DNA of 9,697 nt from a bacterium (GTDB lineage Bacteria; Ratteibacteria; UBA8468; B48-G9; JAFGKM01). Where the stretch lies: the NCBI GenBank assembly GCA_029548585.1, contig JAKPNC010000268.1:1-9697 (forward strand). The letters are read 5' to 3'. How positions within the stretch are numbered: position 1 is the stretch's first letter; the number at the start of each line of letters is the position of its first letter. The translations under genes and the position numbers were made by a program. Below the pieces are notes generated by a model. That model was given only the letters and a program-made list of their open reading frames with translations. It had not been told where the DNA came from and ran no database searches. Shown here piece by piece: positions 1 through 6,755 of this stretch.

Positions 1-1823
1 GGGTCAACGTTTATTTCTGCTGGGAGTACTGGGCTCCTGCCGCAATATTCGCCATATTCTTTCTTCTTCTTCTTTCGTCCCTGAGCCGCTTATTCGAGCT
101 TTCTTCAAAGGAACTTATGCTCGTTTTCGTTATGGCTTCCACGGCCTCCGTGCTCCCGAGCATGGGCTTCGTTTCCTCTCTCATTCCGATAATTTCAGGC
201 TTCACTTATTTTGCCACTCCGGCCAACATGTGGGTCGAGAAGATCATAAACAAGACGCCTTCCCTTCTCATGGTGAAGGATACCAGGGCCATCACGTGGT
301 TTTACGAAGGACTTCCCCACGGAGAAGCAATTCCTTACGGCCCCTGGATAGCCCCCATGTCCTTTATCCTTCTCTTCGTCCTCGTCTTCTCCTTCCTGAG
401 CATATGCCTCATGGTTCTTTTCCGCAAGCAATGGGTGGAGAAGGAAAGGCTGACATACCCGCTGACCATATTGCCTCTCGAGATGATAAAGAAAGAGAAG
501 GGCTCGAAGGTTCCCCTTCTGCTGAAGAACAGGCTTTTCTGGCTTTCTTTCTCGATAGTCTTCCTCTACTACTTTTTCAACTGGCTTACCCGCAGGACAA
601 CGGGCAGCCAGATGCTCTCCATGACAGGTTACATACACCTTTTCAGGAAAACAACGGGTCTCAACCTCAATCCTGATTTCCCCATACTCGGCCTTGCGTA
701 CCTTATCCCCCGCAGCGTCTCGCTTTCCCTGTGGCTTTTCCACGTTATTTTCACCATCCAGAACGGTTTTCTCAACATCAGCGGTTTCAAGCTTCCTGGT
801 ATAAACGAACCTTACGGGGGACGTTCGACCATAACTTCTTTTGAGGGCGCCGGCGCCATGCTTTTGCTGGTCTGTGCCCTTTTCTGGCGCGCGAGGCAGC
901 ATCTTTCCGACTGTTTCGGAAAGGCGTTCGGCCGCCGGAAGTCCGTTGACGATTCAGGGGAACTCTTCTCATACAGGACCGCCGTTTTCGGGGCGATCAT
1001 CAGTTTCATCCTGACAGTCTTCTTCATGCATTACTCGGGCATGCCCTGGATAGTCGCCGTTGCATTCGTCATATTTTCCATAGTCGTTTTCCTCGGGATC
1101 TCCCGGATAGTATGCCAGGCAGGCCTGCCGGCGGCCCGTGCGATGTGTATCCCCACGGTTTATACCTCTTACCTTCTTCCCCCGTCTCTCCTGACTGACC
1201 AGGGATATCTCGCGCTCGGGCTTCAGCACAGCTGGGCAGCCGACATAAGGACTTCGGTGATGGCCACGACCGGCCATTCCCTGAGGATACAGGACGAGGT
1301 AAGGATGCCTTCCAGGCTTCTTTTGGCGGGAATAATTACCTCGATCGTGGTTTCCTACGTTGCTTCTTCTTACGTCCACATCAACTCCGCCTACCGGCTT
1401 GGAGCCCTTAATGCTTCCGTTGCGCCTACGGGAGGCAGCAGCTGGTTTTTCGGGGGGGGGCTTACCCGTTTCGTTGCAAACTTCGTCCTGCCTAAGATAG
1501 AGAACCCGATAACCAGGGAGATCATGCTTCCGCGTTACATATTTACCGGGATCGGAGCCTTTCTCATGGGGGCCCTGATGTTTCTCCATTCCAAGTTTCT
1601 CTGGTGGCCTGTACATTACATAGGATTCCCCATAGCTGAATCCGCGCCGCTCCAGTCAAGCTGGTTTGCCATATTCCTTGCCTGGCTCATAAAGGGGCTG
1701 ATCCTCAAGTTCGGGGGACATAACGTTTACAGGAAGAGCGTGCCGTTTTTCCTCGGCATGATCGTTGCCTACGTAACCTGGCTGGTCGTACAGAGCGTTG
1801 TCATGCTTATTCTCGTAAAATGA
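1..1823 (+). CDS. DUF6785/DUF6784 multi-pass membrane protein, OPT-transporter-like (5' partial)
   Basis: The reading frame is open from base 3 to the TGA at 1821-1823 (606 visible residues), and no stop separates the left edge from the first internal ATG at 117, so the gene starts outside the window. The protein is almost entirely hydrophobic helices. Numbered from the Met at 117, recognisable family landmarks are FATPANMW (32-39), WFYEGLPHG (61-69), the cytosolic-looking WVEKERLTYPLTILPLEM (106-123), and a C-terminal WWPVHYIGFP (496-505) followed by WLIKGLILKFGG (523-534). I recognise these as the DUF6785 part and the DUF6784 tail, a group that resembles oligopeptide transporters. Family members run roughly 620-680 residues, so a few tens of N-terminal residues are missing. 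Transport is inferred from fold similarity; the substrate is unknown. Position next to sugar-catabolism genes suggests glycan or glycoconjugate uptake. A run of nine G at 1452-1460 lies inside the gene. Confidence 0.85.
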   Translation, partial: VNVYFCWEYWAPAAIFAIFFLLLLSSLSRLFELSSKELMLVFVMASTASVLPSMGFVSSLIPIISGFTYFATPANMWVEKIINKTPSLLMVKDTRAITWFYEGLPHGEAIPYGPWIAPMSFILLFVLVFSFLSICLMVLFRKQWVEKERLTYPLTILPLEMIKKEKGSKVPLLLKNRLFWLSFSIVFLYYFFNWLTRRTTGSQMLSMTGYIHLFRKTTGLNLNPDFPILGLAYLIPRSVSLSLWLFHVIFTIQNGFLNISGFKLPGINEPYGGRSTITSFEGAGAMLLLVCALFWRARQHLSDCFGKAFGRRKSVDDSGELFSYRTAVFGAIISFILTVFFMHYSGMPWIVAVAFVIFSIVVFLGISRIVCQAGLPAARAMCIPTVYTSYLLPPSLLTDQGYLALGLQHSWAADIRTSVMATTGHSLRIQDEVRMPSRLLLAGIITSIVVSYVASSYVHINSAYRLGALNASVAPTGGSSWFFGGGLTRFVANFVLPKIENPITREIMLPRYIFTGIGAFLMGALMFLHSKFLWWPVHYIGFPIAESAPLQSSWFAIFLAWLIKGLILKFGGHNVYRKSVPFFLGMIVAYVTWLVVQSVVMLILVK

Positions 1824-2755
1824 TACACCTGTCGGTCATACTCTTTCCTCTCGCCGCGGCAATGTCCGGTGATGTTGCCGGAGATTTTATCCGGGGCTCT
1901 TTTGTCCACCGGGGCGCCGAACGGGTTTATTACCTTCATCTTCCCCGGGGTACCATGCCTTCCCGGCCCGTTCCCCTTCTCTTCATCCTTCACGGCGGAG
2001 ATGGCGGCAGTGCCCGCATGATGGCTTCCTATACGGGCTGCAACAGGATATCCGACAGGGAAGATTTCATCTCTGTATATCCCAGGGGGCTCGGGGGCCA
2101 GTGGAACGACGGCAGGGGCAGTTCCTTCCGCATGAGGGATAACTCCGGGGTGGACGATACGGGATTCATATCATCCCTCCTGGACAGGCTCGGGGAAGAA
2201 TTTCCCGTTGACATGCGCAGGGTTTACGTAACGGGGGTTTCAAACGGCGGGATGATGACATACCGGCTGGGGCTGGAACTGGGAGACAGGCTTGCAGCCA
2301 TTGCGCCTGTCATCTCTGCCCTTCCTGCCAACCTTTTATATTCGAAGCCGTTGCGGCCCATACCCATACTTGTGATGAACGGCACGGAAGATCCTCTCAT
2401 ACCCTGGAAGGGCGGCCATGTACAGCTCATGGGGAAGAAATTCGGCAGGGTTCTTTCAACCATGGAGACCGTTTCATTCTGGGTCAGGTCAAACGGTGTC
2501 GGAGAGGAACCATCCGTAAAGGTTCTTCCCGATCTTGACCCCCGGGACGGATGCAGGGTGGAGGTTTCATCTTACGGGCAGGGGAGCCCTTATCCGGTTA
2601 TCCTGTACACTGTCCGGGGAGGAGGCCACCACCTGCCGGGAAGCAGGACCCTGGCGAGATACATCATGCTGGGCAGAAAGTGCATGGATATCAGCGGTGC
2701 CGAAACCATATGGAATTTTCTTAAAGAGCATTCTCTCCCATCGGACGAAAAATAA
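1820..2755 (+). CDS. LpqC/PHB-depolymerase-like serine esterase (alpha/beta hydrolase)
   Basis: This 311-residue alpha/beta hydrolase resembles the COG3509 LpqC/polyhydroxybutyrate depolymerase family, which includes feruloyl- and acetyl-esterase-like (CE1-type) enzymes. Visible landmarks are the oxyanion HGG (58-60), YPRG (87-90), VDDTGF (111-116), the nucleophile elbow GVSNGG with Ser141, GTEDPLIPW with acid Asp191, and GGGHHLPG with His270. The full catalytic triad is therefore present. The common HxWPG motif reads HHLPG here. The N-terminus (MIHLSVILFPLAAAMSG) is hydrophobic but has no basic residues and no lipobox Cys, so export is possible but not certain. The ATG overlaps the upstream stop as ATGA and has no clear Shine-Dalgarno site, which implies translational coupling to the transporter gene. 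In this context, removal of acyl, acetyl or feruloyl groups from a glycan is more likely than polyester degradation. The substrate is inferred. Confidence 0.85.
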   Translation: MIHLSVILFPLAAAMSGDVAGDFIRGSFVHRGAERVYYLHLPRGTMPSRPVPLLFILHGGDGGSARMMASYTGCNRISDREDFISVYPRGLGGQWNDGRGSSFRMRDNSGVDDTGFISSLLDRLGEEFPVDMRRVYVTGVSNGGMMTYRLGLELGDRLAAIAPVISALPANLLYSKPLRPIPILVMNGTEDPLIPWKGGHVQLMGKKFGRVLSTMETVSFWVRSNGVGEEPSVKVLPDLDPRDGCRVEVSSYGQGSPYPVILYTVRGGGHHLPGSRTLARYIMLGRKCMDISGAETIWNFLKEHSLPSDEK

Positions 2756-2771
2756 TGTTAAGGCAGGAGAA

Positions 2772-3764
2772 ATGGAAAATCTGAACGACATATACACGAT
2801 CTCGCTCAACCCGTCCATAGATTATTCGTTCATGCTCGGGGAAGATATTGTCTATGACGACATAAACAGGATAAAGGAATCCAGGACAGATCCCGGCGGC
2901 AAGGGATTAAACGTTGCGCGCATGCTTTCCGGACTGGGTTGCCGGTGTACCGCCCTGGCCCTTCTGGGAGGGGAAAACGGAGACAGGCTCAAAAGCCTCC
3001 TTGAGAGGGAAAACATACGGTACAGGCACGTGGAGATCAAGGGCAATTCAAGAAGCGTCTACAACTTTTTTTCCGGAGAGAAGGTATTGAGGTTCAACCA
3101 GGCAGGACCGCGAATATCCAACCTTGAAAAGAGGATGTTCTTCGGGCTCCTTGAAGAAATTCCATTCGGGATAGGAGACATGCTTTCCATTTCAGGCAGC
3201 CTGCCCCGTGGATTGAGCGTAAGCACATACAGGAAGATAATAGAAAAATCCCGCGGCAAAGGCGTCTACACCGTGCTTGATGCCGACGGTGAAGCCCTTT
3301 CTGAAGGAATCATGGCAGCGCCGGATGTCATAAAACCCAACATGTGGGAGTTTGAAAGGATTGCCGGGGAACCGGTATCTTCATACCAGGCGTTTCTCAA
3401 AACGGCTGAAGGTATCATCAACAGGGGCATCTCAACCATCCTTCTCACTCTCGGTAGCCGCGGGGCTCTTCTTTTTTCCCGGGAGACGCTCTTATACTCA
3501 TCAATTTCCAAGGTTCGGGTTGAAAGCACTGTCGGCTGCGGGGATGCCTTCCTGGCCGGTTTTCTCCACGGGGTTTGCAGGGGTTTTAAGATGGAGGAAT
3601 GCCTTAAATGGGCTTCAGCCTCGGGTACGGCGAAAGCCTGCGTTAAAGGCACCCTGATGCCTGAAAAAAAAGAAATAGCCAGGGTGCTTGAAAAGGTTAA
3701 AGTCAGAAGGGCCGGAAAGGCCGAGCTTGATTTTCTCTTTGGAAAAGGGAGAGACAGGGATTAA
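2772..3764 (+). CDS. PfkB-family sugar-phosphate kinase (1-phosphofructokinase/tagatose-6-phosphate kinase type)
   Basis: This 330-residue ribokinase/PfkB-fold kinase belongs to the FruK/LacC branch. It opens with YTISLNPSIDYSF (8-20), matching the family's TLNPAxD strand. It then has GGKGLNVARMLSGLG (42-56, PfkB signature 1), GNSRSVYN (91-98, the usual TR-N substrate motif), GSLPRG (142-147), IKPNMWEF (187-194) and STVGCGDAFLAGF (252-264, signature 2) with catalytic base Asp258. The anion hole reads GCGD instead of the usual GAGD or GSGD. The family phosphorylates fructose-1-phosphate, tagatose-6-phosphate or related sugars with ATP; which one applies here cannot be told. The ATG at 2772 was chosen because the family motif begins only eight residues later and AGGAGA precedes it, although only two bases separate AGGAG from the ATG. 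The frame is open upstream, but that stretch lies inside the esterase gene. The start is 17 nt past the esterase stop, so the three genes form one transcription unit. Confidence 0.88.
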   Translation: MENLNDIYTISLNPSIDYSFMLGEDIVYDDINRIKESRTDPGGKGLNVARMLSGLGCRCTALALLGGENGDRLKSLLERENIRYRHVEIKGNSRSVYNFFSGEKVLRFNQAGPRISNLEKRMFFGLLEEIPFGIGDMLSISGSLPRGLSVSTYRKIIEKSRGKGVYTVLDADGEALSEGIMAAPDVIKPNMWEFERIAGEPVSSYQAFLKTAEGIINRGISTILLTLGSRGALLFSRETLLYSSISKVRVESTVGCGDAFLAGFLHGVCRGFKMEECLKWASASGTAKACVKGTLMPEKKEIARVLEKVKVRRAGKAELDFLFGKGRDRD

Positions 3765-3795
3765 CCGCATGTAAAACCGAAATCGGTTTATGCGG
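3765..3795 (+). terminator. Stem-loop directly after the kinase gene (terminator-like, no U tract)
   Basis: The hairpin starts at the base after the kinase stop. CCGCAT (3765-3770) pairs with ATGCGG (3790-3795), and AAACCG (3774-3779) pairs with CGGTTT (3784-3789). The loop is AAAT and the left arm carries a 3-nt bulge, GTA. Twelve base pairs are seen. No T run follows, so this may be an mRNA end or processing structure, or the inner palindrome may be a DNA operator; it is not a classic intrinsic terminator. Confidence 0.45.
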
Positions 3796-3796
3796 G

Positions 3797-3905
3797 ATAT
3801 CTCCTGCCCCGCAAACATTTATCTTCCCGCACAAATTAAATTTTGCTTATTCATGGTTATGTGCTTTAATTAAAATTATTTCTCAAAGCGCAAAAAGAAG
3901 GGCAT
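3797..3905 (+). promoter_or_regulatory. AT-rich candidate promoter region before the S15-type hydrolase
   Basis: This stretch of the 152-nt gap is clearly richer in A and T than the flanking genes. A -10-like TAAAAT lies at 3871-3876 with a poor -35-like TATTCA at 3848-3853 (17-nt spacer). TTGCTT at 3843-3848 with TTAATT at 3866-3871 is an alternative pair. The palindrome TTTAATTAAA (3865-3874) overlaps the -10 and could bind a regulator. The assignment rests on composition and weak hexamers only. It would start a second transcript for the downstream genes. Confidence 0.3.
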
Positions 3906-3911
3906 GGGAGG
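3906..3911 (+). promoter_or_regulatory. Ribosome binding site GGGAGG fixing a GTG start
   Basis: GGGAGG lies five bases before the GTG at 3917, which is optimal spacing. It supports that GTG as the start of the downstream hydrolase. The nearby ATG at 3904 is in a different frame. Confidence 0.7.
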
Positions 3912-3916
3912 AAAAC

Positions 3917-5764
3917 GTGGAGAAAGCAAAATCAAAAGGATCAGCCGGTTCCGACAGGATGTCTCCCGGATGTTCAGCTCCCTGTTACGGAGTTTTTCTC
4001 AAGCATGACGAGACGATCTCCCTCAGGGACGGTGTCCGGCTTGCCATGGATATATACTTTCCCGCTCTTGACGGCAGGAGAGCCGAAGGCGCTTTCCCTG
4101 TGATCCTGGTCAGGACTCCCTATGACAAAAGCCCCATGTTTCACTACCGTTACTTTGCCGAGAGGGGCTACGTAGTTGTCTGCCAGGATGTCAGGGGCAG
4201 GTACGCTTCCGGGGGCTCCTTCTATCCTTTTGCAAACGAGGGACCTGACGGTTATGACACCGTGGAATGGATCGCTTCCCAACCATGGTGCAGCGGAAAG
4301 ATAGGCACAAGCGGGCCGTCATACTGTGCGGCCGTCCAGAGCGCGCTGGCCAGCCTGAACCCGCCGCACCTGGCCGCCATGATCCCGACTTACGGCCCTT
4401 CAAGCTATTACCACAGTTCCATGAGACACAACGGGGCCCTTGAGATGAGGTTTTTTGTCTACGCCTTTACGATGGCCGCGACAAGCCGTGAGGCTGCCGC
4501 CGATCCTTTCGTCAAGGCCGCTCTCGATGAGGCCTGCAAGAACATATGGGAATGGGTCAGGTCTTTCCCGATAAGGAAGGGAGAGACTCCTTTGTCTCTC
4601 GTCCCCTCTTACGAGCAGTGGGCGATAGATATCTCCACCAGGGCTGTCTACGACGAATACTGGAAGCGTCCCGGTTACGGCCCGATGCCTTTTTACGATC
4701 TCCACGCCGACGTGCCGACCCTTTATGTGGCCGGCTGGTATGACACCTACACCAGGGCTTCCTTTGAGAATTTCATCCAGCTTGGAAAAAGACAGAAAAG
4801 TCCCGTTCACATCCTGGCAGGCCCCTGGACGCACGTGGGCGGGTTCAAGGGTATTGCAGGGGATCTTTTGACCGAACCCTCCGGCGGGCTGAACGATGCC
4901 ATGACCCACGAGTTGAGATGGTTCGATCGATGGCTCAAGGGACTGCCGACGGGAGTAGACAGGGAAAAGAGGGTAAAGTATTTCCTCATGGGAGGAGGCA
5001 GCCGTCTTGCCCCGGACAGCAGCAGGATATACCATGGCGGCGAATGGAAAGAATCCGATACCTGGCCCCCGCCTGACACAAAGCAGGTTTCTTTCTTCCT
5101 GCATCCCCTGGGAATCCTCTCCGAAAGGGCGCCCGAAGGCGAAAATTCTTCCAGTTACAACTTTGATCCTTCGGATCCCGTGCCGACCATAGGAGGCAGT
5201 CTTTCCGCGATCCCGCTTCCCGCGGGAGGCTTCGATCAGAAAGGCCGGGAGGATTTTATTTTTTCAAAAAACGCCCTTCCTCTCTCCTCGAGGCAGGACG
5301 TCCTCTGCTTCATGTCAGGAATCCTTGAGAACGACCTTCTGGTTGAAGGTCCCGTGTCAGCCAGGCTCTGGGTTTCCACCGACGGGCCCGATACGGATTT
5401 CACCGCCAAGCTCATTGATGTATACCCTCCCACTCTTAATTATCCGCACGGTGCGGCCGTCAATATAACAGACAGCATCATGCGGCTTCGTTTCAGGAAC
5501 GGTTTTGAAAGGGAAGAGCCCGCGGTGCGGGACGAGGTTTACTGCATCAGTTTTCAGCTCTACCCGACGGCCAACAGGTTTGCAAAGGGCCACAGGATCC
5601 GACTGGATATCTCGAGCAGCAACTTCCCGAGGTTTGACGTCAATCCTAACACCGGCGGCCCTCCCGGGAAGGAAAGGAAAAAACGGGTAGCCGTCAACAC
5701 GATCTTTTACGGCGCTTCAAGGCAGTCATGCATCACTCTTTACGTCTCAGTCCGACAGGGATAA
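3917..5764 (+). CDS. CocE/NonD family hydrolase (X-prolyl dipeptidyl-peptidase S15 type)
   Basis: This 615-residue serine hydrolase starts at GTG. The alpha/beta-hydrolase part begins with DGVRLAMDIYFPA (38-50), a typical CocE/S15 opening. It continues with RTPYDK (66-71), QDVRGRYASGG (90-100) and WIASQPWCSGKIGTSGPSY (118-136) with nucleophile Ser135. VAGWYDTYTR supplies acid Asp276 and GPWTHVG supplies His306. The C-terminal part from about residue 450, with VEGPVSARLWVSTDGPDTDF and later LDISSSNFPRFDVNPNTG, is the family's beta jelly roll (PepX C-terminal type). Known members include cocaine esterase, glutaryl-7-ACA acylase and X-Pro dipeptidyl peptidases, so the product could be an esterase, amidase or peptidase. 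No signal peptide is visible, so it is probably cytoplasmic. Its place among glycan genes favours deacylation of an imported compound, which is inference. All three catalytic residues are present and the length is normal. Confidence 0.88.
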   Translation: MEKAKSKGSAGSDRMSPGCSAPCYGVFLKHDETISLRDGVRLAMDIYFPALDGRRAEGAFPVILVRTPYDKSPMFHYRYFAERGYVVVCQDVRGRYASGGSFYPFANEGPDGYDTVEWIASQPWCSGKIGTSGPSYCAAVQSALASLNPPHLAAMIPTYGPSSYYHSSMRHNGALEMRFFVYAFTMAATSREAAADPFVKAALDEACKNIWEWVRSFPIRKGETPLSLVPSYEQWAIDISTRAVYDEYWKRPGYGPMPFYDLHADVPTLYVAGWYDTYTRASFENFIQLGKRQKSPVHILAGPWTHVGGFKGIAGDLLTEPSGGLNDAMTHELRWFDRWLKGLPTGVDREKRVKYFLMGGGSRLAPDSSRIYHGGEWKESDTWPPPDTKQVSFFLHPLGILSERAPEGENSSSYNFDPSDPVPTIGGSLSAIPLPAGGFDQKGREDFIFSKNALPLSSRQDVLCFMSGILENDLLVEGPVSARLWVSTDGPDTDFTAKLIDVYPPTLNYPHGAAVNITDSIMRLRFRNGFEREEPAVRDEVYCISFQLYPTANRFAKGHRIRLDISSSNFPRFDVNPNTGGPPGKERKKRVAVNTIFYGASRQSCITLYVSVRQG

Positions 5765-5770
5765 ACGCCG

Positions 5771-5793
5771 AACCCGCCTTCGGGGGCGCGGTT
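5771..5793 (+). other. Small stem-loop after the S15-type hydrolase gene
   Basis: AACCCGCC (5771-5778) pairs with GGCG-C-GGTT (5785-5793) with one bulged C and a TTCGGG loop. It sits just after the stop and has no T run. It may protect or punctuate the mRNA; full termination looks unlikely because the next gene begins 46 nt later. Confidence 0.35.
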
Positions 5794-5826
5794 ATTCCAT
5801 ACTCGTTAAAGGAAACACAATAAAAG

Positions 5827-5831
5827 GGAGG
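5827..5831 (+). promoter_or_regulatory. Strong ribosome binding site GGAGG for the TIM-barrel gene
   Basis: GGAGG within AAGGGAGGAAG sits seven bases before the ATG at 5839. It is one of the strongest sites in the window and predicts good translation of this gene. It also supports the start, since the protein's first beta strand begins about five residues later. Confidence 0.7.
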
Positions 5832-5838
5832 AAGAATA

Positions 5839-6666
5839 ATGGGAAAGGCGAAATTTGCATGCACGGTGTGGCAGTGGGGAACGAGAGACAGGGAACAGTT
5901 TGTACAGGCTCTCAAAGACATAACCGAAGCAGGCTACAGGTATTTTGAAAGCGTCAAGGCGGCAATAAACGTTTTTGACGGCGACCAGGCTGGTTTCAGG
6001 AAACTCTGCGATGAATACGGGGCCCATCCGGTGGGTTTCTATTTTCATCTCAACGGCGACTGGGACAACGACGTGGAAGACGTCAAGAGGAAGCTGCCCT
6101 TTTTGGTTGAAAGCGGGGTTAAGCGGATGAATATCCAGGCAACGGGGTTAAGAGGGCGTCCGGCAAACAAGCAGGAGCTTGAGTACGACCTCAAGGTCAT
6201 CAACACGATTGCCGGGCTTACAAGGGAACATTCCATCGTCCCGTGTCTCCATCCTCATTTCAATACCTCGGTCATGTATGAAAGCGAGATAGATTTCATC
6301 ATGCAGAACACTGATCCTTCACTCGTGGCATTCGGCCCGGATACTGCACACCTTGTTGCCGGAAAGTGCGATCCGGTAAAAATGATAGGCAGGTATGCTG
6401 ACAGGGTGAAATTCATCCACCTCAAGGATATCACGAGCGCCCGCATCGAGGCCGAGGGGACGCAGGCCGGAGTGGAGGTATACTCTGCCAACGTTTTCCG
6501 GGAACTGGGAGAAGGCATCATAGATTTCCCCGCCATCTTCAGGATACTCGACGACGCAGGATACGACGAATTCCTGACCGTTGAACTCGACAGGAGCCGG
6601 TTTACCAACAAGGAAAGCGCCGTTATATCCATGAAGTATCTTAAGGAGCACTACCGGCAGGACTGA
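5839..6666 (+). CDS. Sugar phosphate isomerase/epimerase, IolE-like TIM barrel
   Basis: This 275-residue protein has the xylose-isomerase-like TIM-barrel fold (AP endonuclease 2 superfamily). Seen in order are FACTVWQWG (6-14) as strand 1, FESVK (36-40), GFYFHLNGDWD (66-76), CLHPHFNT (136-143), FGPDTAHLVAGKCDP (165-179), RVKFIHLKD (189-197), the GEGIIDF loop (224-230) and LTVELDRS (246-253). His138/His140, Asp168, His171, His194 and Glu249 are the likely metal and substrate ligands. The Asp-Thr-x-His-Leu and HLKD pattern is closest to IolE (inosose dehydratase)-like and hydroxypyruvate-isomerase-like members. The fourth strand carries His-Pro-His where ketose 3-epimerases have Glu, which argues against a simple tagatose-3-epimerase. 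The enzyme probably isomerises, epimerises or dehydrates a free sugar, inosose or keto acid, but the reaction is not fixed by sequence. It is cytoplasmic and 74 nt downstream of the S15-type hydrolase. Confidence 0.85.
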   Translation: MGKAKFACTVWQWGTRDREQFVQALKDITEAGYRYFESVKAAINVFDGDQAGFRKLCDEYGAHPVGFYFHLNGDWDNDVEDVKRKLPFLVESGVKRMNIQATGLRGRPANKQELEYDLKVINTIAGLTREHSIVPCLHPHFNTSVMYESEIDFIMQNTDPSLVAFGPDTAHLVAGKCDPVKMIGRYADRVKFIHLKDITSARIEAEGTQAGVEVYSANVFRELGEGIIDFPAIFRILDDAGYDEFLTVELDRSRFTNKESAVISMKYLKEHYRQD

Positions 6667-6717
6667 ATATCGTAAATTATTCGTGGCGGAGTCCTGTAAA
6701 AGCCCTGGACAAGGGTT
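6658..6717 (+). other. Two inverted repeats spanning the TIM-barrel stop and the 89-nt gap
   Basis: CAGGACT (6658-6664) is complementary to AGTCCTG (6690-6696). Just inside it GAATA (6665-6669) is complementary to TATTC (6678-6682), leaving an 8-nt loop and a 7-nt bulge on the right arm. A second hairpin follows, AGCCCT (6701-6706) with AGGGTT (6712-6717), including one G-U pair. Neither ends in a T run. They may attenuate or stabilise the transcript between the isomerase and GH28 genes. Confidence 0.3.
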
Positions 6718-6755
6718 TCATTCAGCCGTATTGCCAGAAAAAACGGGGGAAAAAT

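Noticed and set aside
59..76. TTC-rich trinucleotide repeat near the left edge
   Set aside because: It encodes part of a hydrophobic helix (Phe/Leu), so the bias is explained by the protein; it is short and imperfect.
195..902. Long antisense open frame, 235 codons, on the - strand
   Set aside because: It lies wholly over the membrane-protein gene, its translation is highly charged and low in hydrophobic core, and no family motif is visible; it is a by-product of codon bias.
969..1616. Antisense open frame of 215 codons
   Set aside because: Opposite to conserved DUF6785/6784 coding sequence, rich in Gly, Arg, Pro and Lys without domain features.
2535..2771. N-terminal extension of the kinase to an ATG at 2535
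   Set aside because: It would lie inside the esterase coding region, and the kinase fold starts right after the Met at 2772, which has AGGAGA in front.
4400..5104. Antisense open frame of 234 codons
   Set aside because: Fully overlaps the S15-type hydrolase, whose catalytic motifs are intact.
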